A DNA stretch of 64,000 bases, from the NCBI GenBank assembly GCA_037953745.1, contig JBAKBP010004258.1:1-64000 (forward strand), in the 5' to 3' direction. The DNA is from Lithodes maja (taxonomy: Eukaryota > Arthropoda > Malacostraca > Decapoda > Lithodidae). The notes under the pieces were generated by a model, which saw only the letters and a list, made by a program, of their open reading frames with translations, had not been told where the DNA came from and ran no database searches. The position numbers were made by a program, and so were the translations under genes. This document shows positions 22,606-33,922 of the stretch, piece by piece (within the stretch, counting starts at the first letter, position 1; each line of letters opens with the position of its first letter).

Positions 22606-24421
22606 CAATGTCACCAAACCCTAGTGTTCCCATGAATAGATATAGTTCACGTGGAATATTCCCAATATTACTATGCAAATATTTAAATTGAGTGTTATCA
22701 AAACGAATAAACCAATCTCGTAAACCAAATGCGAGTCATGTGGATCACATATGTTCAGAGAGCGACAGGAATAAATTACTTTTTTTTTTTCAGTTCATCG
22801 TACCAAAATTTGGGATGCAATCGGTAATAAAGCTCGATTATGAAACGAGGAAGTGATTCGTCAAAATAATGTGGTACTTTATTATCGCATGTGTGAATTT
22901 TATGACCATGTATTGAGTGGGTTATTGGGCAAGTCAAAATAATGTAGTAATGTGTCAGGAACATGTTTTTAATTGACATTATGAGCCTCGATCATGTCCA
23001 AAATACCAAACTACGCCACAAAGAGGGCTGTGTTTTGTTGAATTGAATTTTGTCGTCTCCGGAACCTTTGGCGCACTACTCCACCTAAACGGCTGCCTCC
23101 ACATCATTACTCTCTAAGATCAAAGCTGTTTGCAGAGCCAAAATTAACAATCTGAATTTAATGGACTTCCGCTACACCCGCTAAGCAGGTTGTTTCGCTG
23201 CGTGTTTTCATCTCCGGAACCTTTAACTCATTACCGCTCCTAAATGGCTGCCTCCATGACATACGCTAAGACCAAAGTTGTTCACAGAACCAAAATGAAA
23301 CAAAGTGAACCTGGCACTTGCACCGGGAGAGATTATCTAAAACGGTATGTATTGGAATCATAACAGAACCATGCATGTATTGTGTGTGTGCTTTCAACAA
23401 TTGTCCAAAACTTGTACACGGTTTCAAAAGAATCTGGGTCATTATCATGTTGTAGTATTCGAATAGAGATGATTTATCCTTCGTCAACATTTGATGTCCA
23501 CTGCAGCACACTAAATGAACATATTGTTATTTTTATAATACTAGTCATGTATAATGTTAATCATTTGCTATGGAACTAATTAAATATTATGATATATTAT
23601 TAAATAAACTTCAAAATATATATCTACTTCTAATTATTTCATATTTATATCTTTCGGAGCAGCGGCTTCTATAAGAAAGTTACGCCCAGGCGTCTATTTT
23701 CCCGCTAATTCCGCTCAGTATACGCCAGTGTTAATTGATTAACATATAGGTAATTAGGCTATGTCCAGAGGTAGAATGGGAACATTTAATAAAGAACAGT
23801 TCACAAAGACACCACGAGATACCTGCAAAGCCAGACAGAAATACATTCACAGATCGAATTAGACACGAGGTTATAAAGCCAGACAGGCAGACACAGATTG
23901 ACAGATGGAGACAGACAAACTCCAACACAGATATACATGCACTGACCGGAAGACATAATGGACATCATAACTGTCACCGTGTGGTATACTGAATTATATA
24001 GTTGCCTACACATTAAACTGGTACGACTAACTGATCTTTTCTTCTGGGCTCTCTAATTAGTCCTTTCTTTGTTTCATAGTTGTCAGAGTCTCTCTTTTGT
24101 ATTTTCGGGTATTTTGTGGGAATTCATCTATTACAGTTGTATCTGTAGCCTGTTGGGAGGCTCCAACAGCAAATATAATAATAATTATAATTATAATAAT
24201 AATGATAATTGCAATAATAATAATCTTAGATAAATGTCATACTTATTTGTGAAGCTAAGGCAGGATTCAAAGACCCCAAATGCTTCCCAGTGTGTTCGTG
24301 TGTGCGTTGCCCTCTCCCCTCAACCCGACCCCTAGCTATCACTGTGGGGCGCCGTCCAGTAAGGGTCTTGGCCTCACCTCTTGCCAGAGAGGAGTGGGCT
24401 AGAGACTATGGTATCCGAGTG
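22606..24421. other. Spacer with an imperfect tandem duplication
   Basis: Two diverged copies of a segment (TCTCCGGAACCTTT, ACGGCTGCCTCCA/ATGGCTGCCTCCA, GACCAAAG, CAGAACCAAAAT) lie at about 23055-23143 and 23211-23300, 156 bp apart. At 23652-23725 is the second copy of the 20.35-kb repeat. An AAT-rich tract lies near 24177-24227. No gene is recognised. Confidence 0.5.
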
Positions 24422-24633
24422 TACAGTCACGAGCATAAATACTGAGACACCAACCAAATAATTGTCGTCCCTTTGTTTCCAAAGGTATTGCAAAACTTTG
24501 TATTCAAACTCACAATTATTTCTGTATTTCATTCTAGCTACCGTCAAACGATTTTATTCAGCTTAATATAAACCCCTAGTGATGGAGTTGACGTTATATG
24601 GTTGATGTCGCAGCATTTATGCTCGTGAATGTA
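24422..24633. mobile_element. mariner-like MITE with TA duplication
   Basis: The element (24424-24631, 208 bp) is flanked by TA and has inverted ends of about 34 bp: left CAGTCACGAGCATAAATACT, right (reversed) CATTCACGAGCATAAATGCT, continuing to a shared CAACCA. TA target, CA(G/T)T ends and a small size fit a Tc1/mariner-derived non-autonomous element. It has no coding capacity. Confidence 0.85.
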
Positions 24634-24642
24634 CATAGATAT

Positions 24643-24664
24643 ATTATATATATATATATATACC

Positions 24665-24734
<70 letters not shown>
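24643..24734. repeat. (AT)n microsatellite
   Basis: A long AT tract of about 40 units directly beside the mariner-like MITE. Open frames through it (Tyr-Ile repeats) are not genes. Confidence 0.97.
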
Positions 24735-24740
<6 letters not shown>

Positions 24741-25100
24741 TCATATACTGTACACACCAACACAGCACATTTCCTCCGAACCGCCTTCCAATATACTGTA
24801 GGAGGGCGGCCGTAACTTTTTACAACAAAACAATTTCAGCTTACGAACTTTGTCTATTGATCGTTGCTCATATTTCGTTGGTAATACAATATTGTTGTTA
24901 ACGTTTCCATCATTCATTTTTGGTTGGGTGACTATTAGTTAATATTGTTTACTTTTAGTTATATCAAGTTGATAATCTGCATATTAACTGGCGTTTTTCA
25001 CGCTTAGATTTGGTCCCCTTATATAGTAGCATCTTAGAAGATGTATTAGTCTTCTTCTTTTTCACCACGTGTTTTGATTGTAATGATTAATGAAATGTAC
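24735..25100. other. Spacer, nothing recognised
   Basis: AT-rich sequence with no recognisable content before the GA tract. Confidence 0.4.
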
Positions 25101-25145
<45 letters not shown>

Positions 25146-25217
25146 AAGAAAGAGAGAGAGAAAGAAAGAGAAAGAGAGAGCGAGAGAGAGAGAGAGACCA
25201 AAAGCGAGAGAGAGAGA
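25101..25217. repeat. GA-rich imperfect microsatellite
   Basis: (GA)n with AAAG and CG interruptions. It ends at the start of recognisable LINE ORF1 sequence and may mark the 5' limit of that element. Confidence 0.9.
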
Positions 25218-25223
25218 ATATTA

Positions 25224-26025
25224 CATGGATAAACTGGCCACAGTTCCAGTACAAACAGCACCAGTACCCACACCAAAATATATTCCGGATGTTCCAGAAC
25301 ATACTAATGACTCTACTCTCTCTCTCTCTCTCCCCCCCCCCCCCCCCCAGGACAACTTTTGCTTAGTGAGAAGCAATGTGCATCCCAGTACTAGTATCAA
25401 GAAGATCATCCCCCTAACAACATGTCAAATCCGCTTCAAGATTCTTGCTACTGACGAGGAAGAGGAAACAAGAAGTTCGGCTTGTGGGCGACTCCATGGT
25501 CCGCGGCCAACTAACAGAGTTCTGCACCAGGGCACCGAGGGCCAGAAAACGTTTCTGTATGCCGGGTGGCGGTGTGAACGACGTTGTCGTTGCCATGGAC
25601 AAGGTGTCCAGGTTGGGCCCAACAAACACCACATACATCATCCACGTTAGATATAACAATGTCCTACGGACGCGGTCAGAGGAACTACTACGCAAATACT
25701 GGCATCTGATCAGGTCATTCAAAGACAAATCTGATATAAATAAAATTTCAGGTATTGTTCCCCGGATTGATGTAGAGAACCAATTCTACAACATAGCCAC
25801 CATTACAAATTGCCGACTTACCAACCTCTGCAGAGAGGAGGACATCAGTTTTGTTAACACGTGGGATCATTTTTAATATGATATATTTTTATTTACAGGA
25901 GATGGCTTCCATCTCAGCTAAGTAGGAATTGCACGTCTTGGCTGCTTGCTGAACGATGCAGTCAAGGATTTCCTGCAGACAGGCAGGGTAGTGTAAGTCA
26001 AATAAAAATACAATTATTCGGACAG
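25224..26025 (+). pseudogene. LINE ORF1 with SGNH/esterase-like domain
   Basis: CR1-type LINE ORF1 proteins often carry an esterase of the SGNH fold, thought to help in RNA or lipid handling. Here a Pro-rich N-terminal part (from 25224) is followed, after a frameshift near 25460, by VGDSMVRGQ (the Ser block), PGGGVNDVV (the Gly block), IIHVRYNN (normally HVGTND; the block is degraded) and, beyond the frame end, DGFHLS (the Asp-His block) near 25905. A stop follows immediately after DGFHLS. A (CT)n/(C)n tract at 25315-25349 lies within the frame and may be a source of frameshift or assembly error. The order of blocks makes the assignment secure, while catalytic competence is lost. Confidence 0.8.
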
Positions 26026-26057
26026 TATGCTGTCAGTAAAATCTAACCCTAATACTC

Positions 26058-26544
26058 TTAACCCTTAACTGGCAGCGCGCAACATAAGTCAAGTGAAAGA
26101 AATTTGGACTATGTGGCGGCTCACAACATAAGTCGTGTGCCATTTTCAGCACGTAATGTTGCTGAGAGAGAGAGACAAGTGGTGGCAGGAGAGTAGCGAG
26201 CGTATGACTGCTCCAGACCACCGCGGTGGACCAACTGACATGAATCCCACCCTCCTCCACCCTCTCACACTCACTACACAGTGAATTGTTTAGGGAAAGT
26301 ACCGAATTACATGGTTTTTGCACTCGTGTTGCACGATTGTTGCAAGAAAACTAGCGGTCGTACAAGGATCGTTGGGGTGTCATTGGAAAGCTCTGTTTAT
26401 GCCCTTTCAGGAATAGATACTTGTTTTATGCTCTGAGTCTTATTTAGGCATGAAAATGATCACATAAACAACCCTATTTTGGGTAAAAACACCCCGCTGG
26501 TGGCTACATATTATTTACCGCCTAGGCCGCTCGTTAGGTGTTAA
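26058..26544. mobile_element. TTAA MITE inside the LINE, between ORF1 and ORF2
   Basis: TTAA at 26058-26061 and 26541-26544 flank 479 bp. The ends are imperfect inverted repeats (CCCTTAACTGGCAGC and, reversed, CACCTAACGAGCGGC). CAACATAAGTC occurs twice near the left end (26080 and 26121), a subterminal repeat of the kind that piggyBac transposases bind. LINE sequence resumes directly after the second TTAA. Confidence 0.8.
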
Positions 26545-26549
26545 AGTGT

Positions 26550-27540
26550 AAATGCTTGTAGCATACGCAATACATTTTCAGATCTAGAGGAAATTGTGCT
26601 TACAGAATATTATGACATAACCAGCATTACAGAATCTTGGTTAAATATGGAAGACAAAGACTTTTAGCAGATTATACACTTCCAGGTTATAAATTTTTTT
26701 GAGAAAGGTCAACTCAATAAAACTGGAGGAGGAGTTCTGTTATTTATCAAGGAAAGTCTTAACCCCATCTTAATGTCAAAATTTCAAATTGCGAAAATTG
26801 ACGTATCTTATGTATATAATATTTAAAAATAACTGAGGAACTATAATAACATTAGCTTTGATAAACAGACCCCCAGCTCATTCAGTGCAAACTGACCGTG
26901 ACATTTACAAACAAATTGGCAAAATAACTAACGTATAAGATACCATAATTCTTGGCAATTTTAATTTACCTGTGACTAAATGGGGCGATATGTTTACTTC
27001 ACATTCCGGACATGATCTTTATGCCAACTTGCAAGAAAGATCACTTTTTCAATTTGTACAATCTCCAACCCGTGGTAATAATGTACTTGACATTGTGCTC
27101 CTAACAAAAGAAGACTTGGTAGAGAGTTTGAATGTTTATGATGGATTCAGTAACAGCGACCATCGTACAAAAACTTTCAGTTTAAAGTTTAATAGTAAAG
27201 AACCAAATAGCAGCATCGAGAAAGTCCCAAATTTCAAGAGAGCAAACTTTTGTAAACTTAGAGCAATGTTTAAAGAAACTGACTGGAGCTTTCTAATTAA
27301 CAATAATGACATAAATGCATCATGGGAATTTGTTCACAATCACCTACTTAAAAGCAGTACAATAATGCATACCATAAAAATTCAGCATACAGTTCATAAT
27401 GATAAGCCTAATTGGTGGAATATCGAGGTTTCAGAGTATTTGCAAGCTAAAAAGATCACTCATGATAGATTAAAATCCTCACAAAATCACGCAGAACGCA
27501 GAACGGGTGAAATTCATAGAACTACGACACAAAGCCAAAC
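26550..27540 (+). pseudogene. LINE ORF2, endonuclease domain
   Basis: The AP-endonuclease-like domain nicks the target DNA. Visible blocks, in order, are SITESWLNMED (catalytic Glu) near 26610, a GGGVLLFIKESL strand, LGNFNLPVTKWG near 26953 (normally GDFN, so the catalytic Asp is replaced by Asn), and FSNSDHRTK (the SDH block) near 27150. An open frame of 249 codons from 26972 covers the second half, drifts out of frame near 27500 and then runs into the TTAA insert. Stops near 26665 and 26825 break the first half. The polymerase continues at 37427. Confidence 0.85.
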
Positions 27541-27627
27541 AGTAAACCACTTCGACCCCAGGGACGCACGTTATGCGTCACCCATGTATGTAACCCACAG
27601 TCCCAGCGACGCAGGGTATGTGACCGC

Positions 27628-29477
27628 TGTTACGAACTGGCACTCGGGTACACAAGGGCTCTCAATCAGGACTCGAATACGGCTCGCTGCCACAACGGAA
27701 ACACACGATCCCAACCCCTGAGTACTGCCAGCCGAACAAAAAACACCAATATCCGCCAGAGTTCAATCTGCTATAACGGGGTATACAAGAACTCAGTACT
27801 AGTGTTCAACAACAGACTAATAAAGAGACAGGAATTATCTAGTCTAGTCAACAATCAAACAATGAAGTAAGAAACAACAACACCAAAGAATAGTGTTGGC
27901 CGAAGCCGAAGTAATCCACCCTTGACTATGAACTTAAGAAGTCCACCACCCTCTACTTCGGATCGGCACTATTACGTTACGTTAATTAATAGTCCTTAAG
28001 CATCGAGCAAGGAATCTTCTGAAAAAAGTTAGATGCCTCTCGGATGCTCGTAAGAAGTACGTATCGGATTTTGAACAGTAATTCAATAAGCAAAAACACT
28101 GGCAATTAAATATTATTGAAGGCTTAAATTGGCATAAGAATAATTAAAAGAATATGCAATAGTAAATGACAAACATTAAAAGGAAGTACTCCGCAAATGC
28201 AACGGCAATAGCCTACTCGGATTGTGCTCGTGGGCCACTAATCACTAAAGTAGCCAAGCTTGCAACACATGAAATCAATAGTGCATAAACAATATCATAC
28301 ATAAGGAAAGCTTCAATACTATTCTGTATCTACTAATCGAGTAAAGTCTAGCTGGGGTACTGTAGGCAAAAAGGTAGCAGTGACTGAGCAAAAACGGCTC
28401 GTAGCCTAGCGAAGTCCTCACGACTGTTTAAAGTATTACGTTAAAACTAACAAGTGCACTTTGAGAAATCCAGATCCCTTGTATCTGGTTTTCTCCCGGC
28501 TCCTTGACAAAGTAAAAACAAACTGTTAATAAAATACAGGGTGGTTAGGCTCTTGCCCTCACGCACTGTAAATTATTAACTCAACATAGTCAGCCGCGAA
28601 GACAACCTAGGCTTCACTGAACCGAAACGAGTGTGCAGGTTTATCGCTTAACCACTGCATCAAACAATAACTCGTAACACAGAAAAGCCTTACCCCAGTC
28701 TAGCATTACCTAGACTAGCAGAAAACAGGAATAATAATAATAACACACAGGGAAATGCATATACAAGTGCAACAAACATAAATCAATCCTATTCTAAGTC
28801 AACCCTTCCAAAATAGGTTATCTAATAGGCAAGTATCTCGTGAGAACTCAAGCGATAATACGTTGGCTGACTAGCTCTGCACCAACGGGACCATGGAAGT
28901 TAAACAGGGCAGGGAAAAGAGGAGATAAGAATGTAAGGTAGTAGAGAAAGTTCCCATCAGTCAGAAGAATATAAATAGTTAGCAAGGGAAATGAGAAGTC
29001 GCTCTGCCTAATGAGTTCTGATGAAAAAATGGCTAGACTTCCCTTGTACACCCGGCCCTCTAGTGAGCCCAACGTGAACTACTAAGGACCGCCCACTGAC
29101 AACCATTACGTAATTTCTCTCTCTCCTCTGGGATACACAAAGGCTCCCCTAGCACTGAGGGAGGGAGGAATGCGAGTGAGTTAGGCCTACCTCCTGCCTG
29201 GCGTACCCACTGACACCTAACTGTGGCTGTTTCTCTTCCCATCATTACAAATAAGTTTTACACACAATACTTATAACTAATGATATAAAATAGAACTCGT
29301 TGACTCAGATGAAAACAAAATACATATTCATAATACTTATAGTACAACGGCTCACACGAACTAAGTTAGGAAACTCTACATAGACTACAGCCAAAGTTCC
29401 TGCCCTGACGATCCTAGCGAGAGTGGGGCATGACTAGGCGTTCTGTACAGCATGCTCACACGTGGACATGCGTCACA
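27628..29477 (-). repeat. Gypsy 3' LTR
   Basis: Starts TGTTACGAAC and ends GCGTCACA on plus. On the coding (minus) strand it reads TGTGACG...GTAACA, the usual TG...CA form. It matches the 35235-37084 LTR along its whole length. Confidence 0.95.
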
Positions 29478-29488
29478 CCTCCCCCAAG
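29478..29488 (-). other. Polypurine tract of the Gypsy element
   Basis: On the minus strand CTTGGGGGAGG abuts the TG start of the 3' LTR, the expected place for the plus-strand primer. Confidence 0.8.
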
Positions 29489-29877
29489 ATTTTACTCGCT
29501 CAACCCTGAGCTAAAATCTGACAAACACAGAACCCCATCAAGCCCCTCACACCCAGCGACCGCATGGCACTAAAACAAAGCTGAGTTTATCACCAAAACA
29601 CATCTTATTAAAAAAAAAAAAAAAAAATCACATTTTATAACTCCTCCCAACAATAGCAAAAAGACACAATATCATGCTCCCAGAGCGAGCTTACAGCAGC
29701 TCAGCCGTTTGATAGTTTGTGGACTACTAAAACTCTATAGGCTATGACAAACTTATACGATTACCTATATCAAAAGAAAGAGTTTTTATATGATTTTTAT
29801 ATTTTAATATGTTTTTCCCGGCTGCACTATAAGGGCAGCCTATTTTCCTCCACTCAAACCCACACACCTGTGATAGC

Positions 29878-31035
29878 CTACGACTGATCATCCACCCTTG
29901 ATAAACAATCCGTGATCACATTGTCACATCCAGCAATATGACGGATGTCCAGGTTATACTCCTGCAACATCAAAGACCACCTGGTCAGTCTCATATTGCG
30001 ATTGTGAAATTGATTCAGGAATCTCAAAGGGTGATGATCAGTGTAGATAACCACGACTGGGCCATAGGCTGAAACATACACCTCGAAGTGCCTGAGCGAC
30101 AGCACAATCGCCAGTAATTCCTTTTCTATTGTAGAATAGTTCTTTTGTGCAGCATTGAACTTCTTAGAAAAGAAACTTACTGGGTGTTCCACACCTTCAT
30201 CGTCTGTCTGTAGCAAGACGGCACCAGCCCCTACACCACTAGCATCTGTTGCCAGCTGAAAAGGCCTGTTAAAGTCTGGGGCCCTGAGTATCGGGTGAGT
30301 ACATAGCAAATGTTTCACCAAAGTGAAAGCCTTTTCACACTCAGGTGCCCACAAACACTTTTTGTCTTTAGATAACAAATCTGTGAGAGGTGCCAACACC
30401 GTTGAGTAACCTTTTATGAAGCGTCTGTAGTAGCCTATCATACCCAAGAATCTCATAATCTGTTTCTTGGTTGTTGGGTGCGGAAATTTATTGATAGCCT
30501 GTACCTTGTTCTGAGGAGGGCACACCTGTCCCCTTCCCACTACAAACCCAAGGTACTGCACAGTGGCTTTTACGAAGTCACACTTTGCCAAATTTACTAC
30601 CAGACCTGCTTCACTAAGTTTCCGGAACAAGGTCTCAAGGTGCTCACAATGGCTCTCAAAGTCGTCATCATAAATGATTACATCGTTCAAATATACGGTG
30701 CAATTCGGAATGTCCTTTACAATTTCATTCATCAGGTTCTGAAACGTTGCTGGTGCATTCTTAAGTCCGTAAGGCATAACATTGCACCGGTAGGTACTCC
30801 CGTCCACAACAAAACCACATACCTCTTTAGCACGCTCGGACAAAGGTACTTGCCAGTAACCTTTTACTAAATCTACTTTAGACAAAAAACGAGCATTACC
30901 AATTTTGTCAACACTATCATCAACCCGAGGAAGAGGATATGGGTTAGTTGGAGTCAAACCGTTTAACCTACGGAAATCAATACAAAAGCGTACCTTGCCA
31001 TCTGGCTTAGGCTGCAGTGTTACGGGGAAGTCCAC
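29878..31035 (-). pseudogene. Gypsy pol: reverse transcriptase and RNase H
   Basis: This copies the element's RNA into DNA and removes the RNA. RT blocks: KPDGKVRFCIDFRRLN, FLSKVDLVKGYWQVPL, VMPYGLKNAPATFQ and the active site CTVYLNDVIIY. The last normally reads Y(L/V)DD, so the first catalytic Asp is Asn. The thumb block YLGFVVG is followed by ATDASGVGAGAVL (RNase H first Asp), STIEKELLAIV (Glu), YTDHHPLRFL (Asp) and NVITDCLSRV at the C-terminus. The protein ends just after RNase H (VDDQS), with no integrase downstream. The N-terminal RT segment (ending VKWTSP) is encoded in the preceding frame to 31020, so there is one frameshift near 31030. Confidence 0.93.
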
Positions 31036-32492
31036 TTAACTGTGCCTTTCTCTATCAACCCTCTACCGAGCATATACTCCAACTCATCCCTCAGAGCTGG
31101 TAGTTTTATGGGGGGCACACGGTACGGGATTGACTTAAAGGGTATATGGTCCCCCACGTCAACATCATGCATAGCCTGAGTAGTGAGGCCTGGGTGTTCA
31201 GCAAATACAGTGGGGTATGAACCGAACAACTGACGGATAGCATCAAACTGCGGCTCAGGCAAATGAGCTATAGCCTCGTCAGCCCTTAGGCTCGAGTTCC
31301 CCGCCCACTGATCCGCTGAAACATGTTGATCCCAGGTATCCTCCTCCGAAGCTTGACTGTCCCCCTCTCCTTCTCCACCATGGCCGCAACAAGCCAACAC
31401 AGGGACAGTGAGAGGCTCAGAGGGGCGCCTAACATACTCTTTAATAAGGTTCACATGACATAACTGGTTCTTTTTCCTCCTGTCTGGAGTGGCAACAAGG
31501 TAATCTAAGTCTGAAATTTGTTCTACAATTTTATAAGGTCCAGTGTACTTCGCAGAGAGGGGGTTACCAACCAAAGGCAACCAAATTAATACCTCTTGTC
31601 CTACAGTGAACTTCCGGAGCCTCACTTTGCGATCATACCTGTCCTTCATCAAAGCTTGTGATTCTGTCAAATTTCTACCTGCCATCTCCAGACTCTTAAG
31701 CATGCACTCACGGCTTTCAAGCACATACTTTAATAATGGACAAGGCTGCACAGTCCCCTCCCAAATTTCTTTCAGCATGTTAAGGGGGCCCCTGACACGG
31801 TGTCCAAAAATCAGCTCGTTTGGACTAAATCCCAGGCTCTCACCAGGTACCTCCCAAGCAGCAAACAGCACATAAGGCAATCCAAGATCCCAATCCATAC
31901 CGTTGTCAGCACAATAACACCTGAGCATGCTTTTAAGTGTAGCATGCCACCGCTCAAGCACCCCTTGACTCTCAGGGTGATACGCTGACGATACTACTGC
32001 TCGTATCCCATGCTGTTGCATTGTTTGCTTGAACATGTTGGAGGTGAAATTAGATCCCTGATCAGACTGAATCTCCTCCGGGTACCCGTACCTTGAGAAG
32101 TACCACAACAAGTTACTGACTACCGTCTTAGCCATTCCATTTTTCATAGGGTATGCATCGGGGTATCTAGTGGCAACATCCATTATGGTTAACAAAAATT
32201 TATTTCCAGCCTTAGTGGGAGGGAGTGGACCAACCATGTCAACAATAATTTTACTAAAGGGTGGCCCAATCACAGGAATAGGGTGTAACGGAGCCTTAGG
32301 AATAACTTGGTTCGGTTTCCCGACACGTTGACAAATATCACATGAGTTTATCCATGACTGCACATGAGACTTCATCCCCGGACACCAAAACAATTTCCCC
32401 AAAGCCGCCACCGTTTTCTTGGCACCCAAATGTCCTGATAATGGAGAATCATGAGCCAACCTAAGCAAACTTTCCCTGCAGCCCTCTGGCAC
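31020..32492 (-). pseudogene. Gypsy pol: integrase followed by RT N-terminal segment
   Basis: A 490-residue frame holds, in order, the zinc-binding HHCC region (AHDSPLSGHLGAKK, INSCDICQRVG), the catalytic core with IIVDMVGPLPP (Asp), EEIQSDQGSNFTS (Asp) and SAYHPESQGVLERWH (Glu), and a C-terminal GPY/F-like block (LSAKYTGPYKIVEQI, HVNLIKEYV). A Glu/Ser-rich linker follows, and then, without a break, the RT N-terminus (HIPFKSIPYRVPP, MLGRGLIEKG). The integrase triad is intact. The physical fusion of integrase C-terminus to RT N-terminus in one frame shows that the unusual order is real and not an assembly join. Confidence 0.93.
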
Positions 32493-32776
32493 GACCAGCT
32501 GGTCAACTGTACCTGATCCGCCCTCCTAGTTCCTTTTAGGATCTTGATATCGGTGGCATAAAATTCCATTAAAGAAAAAAAAATCCCTGCCTTTGCATCC
32601 CTATCTTCTTCTAACTCCACAGCCCCATTGGTACACTGCAAAACCTCTGGATCCTCTAATTGCAACTTTCGAATGTCTGTGGGAGCCAACATGTCTAACT
32701 GCTTGGTCAACAACTCATGCCCTCCCCCAACATCCAACTTAGACATCCGGTTTTCTCGCTGCAGGTAACGGTGCTA
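32493..32776 (-). pseudogene. Linker between protease and integrase
   Basis: This continues the protease frame after an in-frame TAG (32774-32776): acidic sequence with RKLQLEDPEVLQ and ILKGTRRADQVQL, resembling the N-terminal extension of Gypsy integrases, to a frameshift near 32500 where the integrase frame takes over. Confidence 0.7.
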
Positions 32777-33922
32777 TCTCTGAGTCTCTGCCTCCTCCAG
32801 TACTTTATCAACTGTGTTAGGCACTGGAGTTACAACAGACTCGGTCAAAGGTCCTGCTATTGGGTCTTTTGGGAGAGCCACTGGTTCTAAACTCTTCAAA
32901 CTTTTCCCAGCCTTCCGCTTCTCCTTAATTCCCTTCCTCCGCTGTTCTGTGGCCTGGGAAATAGGCTGTGATACCTTAAATGCTTGGGAACGAGTTACCA
33001 CACATGCCATCTGTTGGCGTTGACAACTCACTACCCACTCTTGTTCCTCCCTACTCACGTCGGCCGGCCTCTCGGCAACGACTAAGGGTGGAACTTCTAA
33101 AGTAGGCACCGCAAAGTCGTTGCCGAGAAGAAGGTCGACGCCCTCCACTGGCAATTTCTCAACGATCCCAACATCTAAGTCCTTAATCACACCATCAATT
33201 TCCAGCTCCACATGAACCAACGGGTATGACCTGGTCGCATTAATACCCTGAACAACAACCACCCGTGCCGCATTAATTGGTCGCCCCGTGAAATTCTTCA
33301 AAAGTGTCTGTGAAGCTCCAGTATCACGCAAAACTTCCACCTCATGCTGGCAACCCGCCCAACTTACCCTACCGGTCCCTCTATGGGCGCAAAAGACATC
33401 ACGGACAGGGGATGAGCCTTCCTGAGTCTTATACATAGCCTGTGACCCTGCCGCTGGCAAACTACCCTGGGTAAATCCAGACGACATTTCAGCCACACCT
33501 ATGCTGCGCACCAAAGACACGGCTGCAGTTGGCGGCTTACTAGGACAAGATTTTGCATAATGCCCCTTCTTTCTACAATGAAAACATTTCACTTCCCCTA
33601 TCAGTCTCTTCCGATAAGGGGCGGAGTTCTGACCCTTCTGTAATGGGACGGCTGTAGTCTTTGGTTCAGTTCTGGTATCTTGGCTTTTAAACTGAGGTTT
33701 ATATCTATAGTGATTGTCCTGAGCTCGAGGGTTTGGAGTATCGCGCCCCTTGGGAACTGCATCAACACGCTTTACAGATTCACATCCCCTGATTAGCGAC
33801 AACCTGAGGTCAGCCATCTCAGCTGCCTCTTGAAGAGTTCTTGGGTTCTTTTCTTTAATATTTAAAGTCATTTCTGCACCAGTACACTTATAAAACTGCT
33901 CGAGCAGAAACAGCTCAGTCAA
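32774..33922 (-). pseudogene. Gypsy gag C-terminus, zinc knuckle and aspartic protease
   Basis: Residues 1-45 finish the capsid (LFLLEQFYKCTGAE, KNPRTLQEAAEMADL), a region with the spacing and wording of a SCAN domain. A basic linker leads to the CCHC knuckle CFHCRKKGHYAKSC near residue 110, then the aspartic protease with LRDTGASQTLL (active site DTGA), a flap region and DLLLGNDF (the conserved ILG-type block). A Lys-rich tail ends at a TAG. Gag and pol seem to be read as one frame here, with no shift signal recognised. The upstream gag frame joins by a shift of frame near 33925. Confidence 0.88.

Noticed and set aside
28848..29245. Short frames inside the LTRs (MMGRETATVRC and similar), present in both LTRs
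   Set aside because: Their duplication is due to the LTR pair; no domain or start context supports translation.
30478..30870. Plus-strand frames across the Gypsy region (also 31543-31875, 34247-34696)
   Set aside because: They are antisense shadows of the minus-strand pol and gag genes.
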